The notes beneath the pieces were generated by a model, which saw nothing but the letters and a program-made list of their open reading frames with translations, made no database searches and was not told the DNA's origin. Shown piece by piece: positions 63,831 through 64,000 of a DNA stretch of 64,000 bases. The DNA is from Leptospira ellinghausenii (GTDB taxonomy: Bacteria; Spirochaetota; Leptospiria; Leptospirales; Leptospiraceae): contig NZ_BFAZ01000001.1 of the NCBI RefSeq assembly GCF_003114815.1, forward strand, positions 76,906 to 140,905, in the 5' to 3' direction. Each line of letters begins with the position of its first letter. Position 1 is the first letter of the stretch. Made by a program: the position numbers and the translations under genes.

Positions 63831-64000
63831 ATGACGTATGTTATAAGAATCTCTGCCGATAAATGGTCAATTAACTTCACAGATATCAGTTTCAATCTTG
63901 CATCACTGCAAACCATTAGGGCGATGGAATACTCTCGAACCCCAGTTTTCTGGTTTTTCAAACCTGAAAAAAAAGAATCAATCCCGGACAATTTTTACAA
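63831..64000 (+). CDS. Partial hypothetical protein running off the right edge
   Basis: A plus-strand frame opens at ATG 63831 (MTYVIRISADKWSINFTDIS) and stays open for 56 codons to the window end. The ATG has no strong Shine-Dalgarno. A minus-strand frame covers the same bases, so the assignment is uncertain. I prefer the plus strand because of the ATG, the mixed amino-acid composition and the divergent position relative to the 7TMR-DISM kinase. No family is recognised. Confidence 0.45.
   Translation, partial: MTYVIRISADKWSINFTDISFNLASLQTIRAMEYSRTPVFWFFKPEKKESIPDNFY

Noticed and set aside
63809..63991. 60-codon minus-strand frame at the right edge
   Set aside because: It has no ribosome site and no recognisable motif. 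The plus-strand frame over the same bases is open to the edge and starts at an ATG.
1..64000. CRISPR arrays, insertion sequences, prophage or att sites
   Set aside because: No repeat-spacer pattern, transposase, integrase or terminal direct repeats were found on either strand.

Overview
The window reads as a chromosomal segment of a spirochaete of the genus Leptospira, most likely the saprophytic (L. biflexa-type) clade. The reasons are an AT-rich sequence with frequent GTG/TTG starts, a compact heme-biosynthesis cluster in the order hemA-C(D)-B-L-E-N-Y with hemH opposed, a mitochondrial-EFG1-like elongation factor G, a FliK-FlgD-FlgE hook block, many cyclic-nucleotide, GAF/HD-GYP and 7TM sensor proteins, and a full sulfate assimilation set. 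The species call is inference; no 16S rRNA gene lies in the window. No insertion sequence, prophage, CRISPR array or att site was seen. The only protein-free stretch longer than 300 bases is filled by the RNase P RNA gene (31417-31761).

Layout. 1-2.5 kb: a partial unknown gene, a membrane-anchored DsbA-like oxidoreductase and mdh. 2.6-4.0 kb: an alpha/beta hydrolase diverging from a MarR regulator, with two palindromes 21 bp apart between them. 4.0-8.6 kb (minus): an operon-like run of LysM/M23-like protein, amidohydrolase, cNMP-TPR protein, Crp-like protein, tRNA-Arg(CCU) and prmC, with the tRNA inserted almost base to base between two protein genes. 8.6-12.4 kb: fusA diverging from a TrkH/KtrB potassium channel. 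12.5-18.1 kb: a UbiA-family prenyltransferase, a thioredoxin-like protein, several unknown proteins and a PhaR-type regulator. 18.2-22.2 kb: cysK, topA and hemH. 22.1-30.3 kb (minus): the hem operon, nearly every gene overlapping the next.

30.4-34 kb: msrB, a small exported protein, rnpB, a NERD-helicase protein whose stop codon lies inside rnpB on the other strand, and a lipoprotein. 34-46.8 kb: siroheme and sulfur assimilation, comprising a Met8-like dehydrogenase, CobA, CysJI, a TauD-family dioxygenase, CysN-CysD-CysH and the CysA-W-T-Sbp sulfate importer. 47-50.7 kb: FliK, FlgD, FlgE. 50.8-56.2 kb: a TPR protein with a methyltransferase-like C-terminus, a polytopic membrane protein, and a GAF/HD-GYP protein with a large insertion in its catalytic domain. 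56.2-64 kb: FabI-like reductase, MurD, a STAS anti-anti-sigma protein, TrpC, two convergent membrane histidine kinases and a partial gene.

How the genes work together. The hem operon makes uroporphyrinogen III and carries it on to protoheme. CobA and the Met8-like protein a few kb away draw uroporphyrinogen III off towards siroheme, the cofactor of CysI. CysT/W/A/Sbp import sulfate, CysDN makes APS, CysH (which has the Fe-S cysteines of an APS reductase) gives sulfite, CysJI gives sulfide and CysK (16-17 kb from cysJI) fixes it as cysteine. No CysC kinase is present or needed. The most unusual points are the Crp-tRNA-prmC junction, a topA frame with no canonical start upstream of its catalytic glutamate, the enlarged HD-GYP domain, the TPR/methyltransferase-like membrane protein and the HemC-HemD-type fusion.
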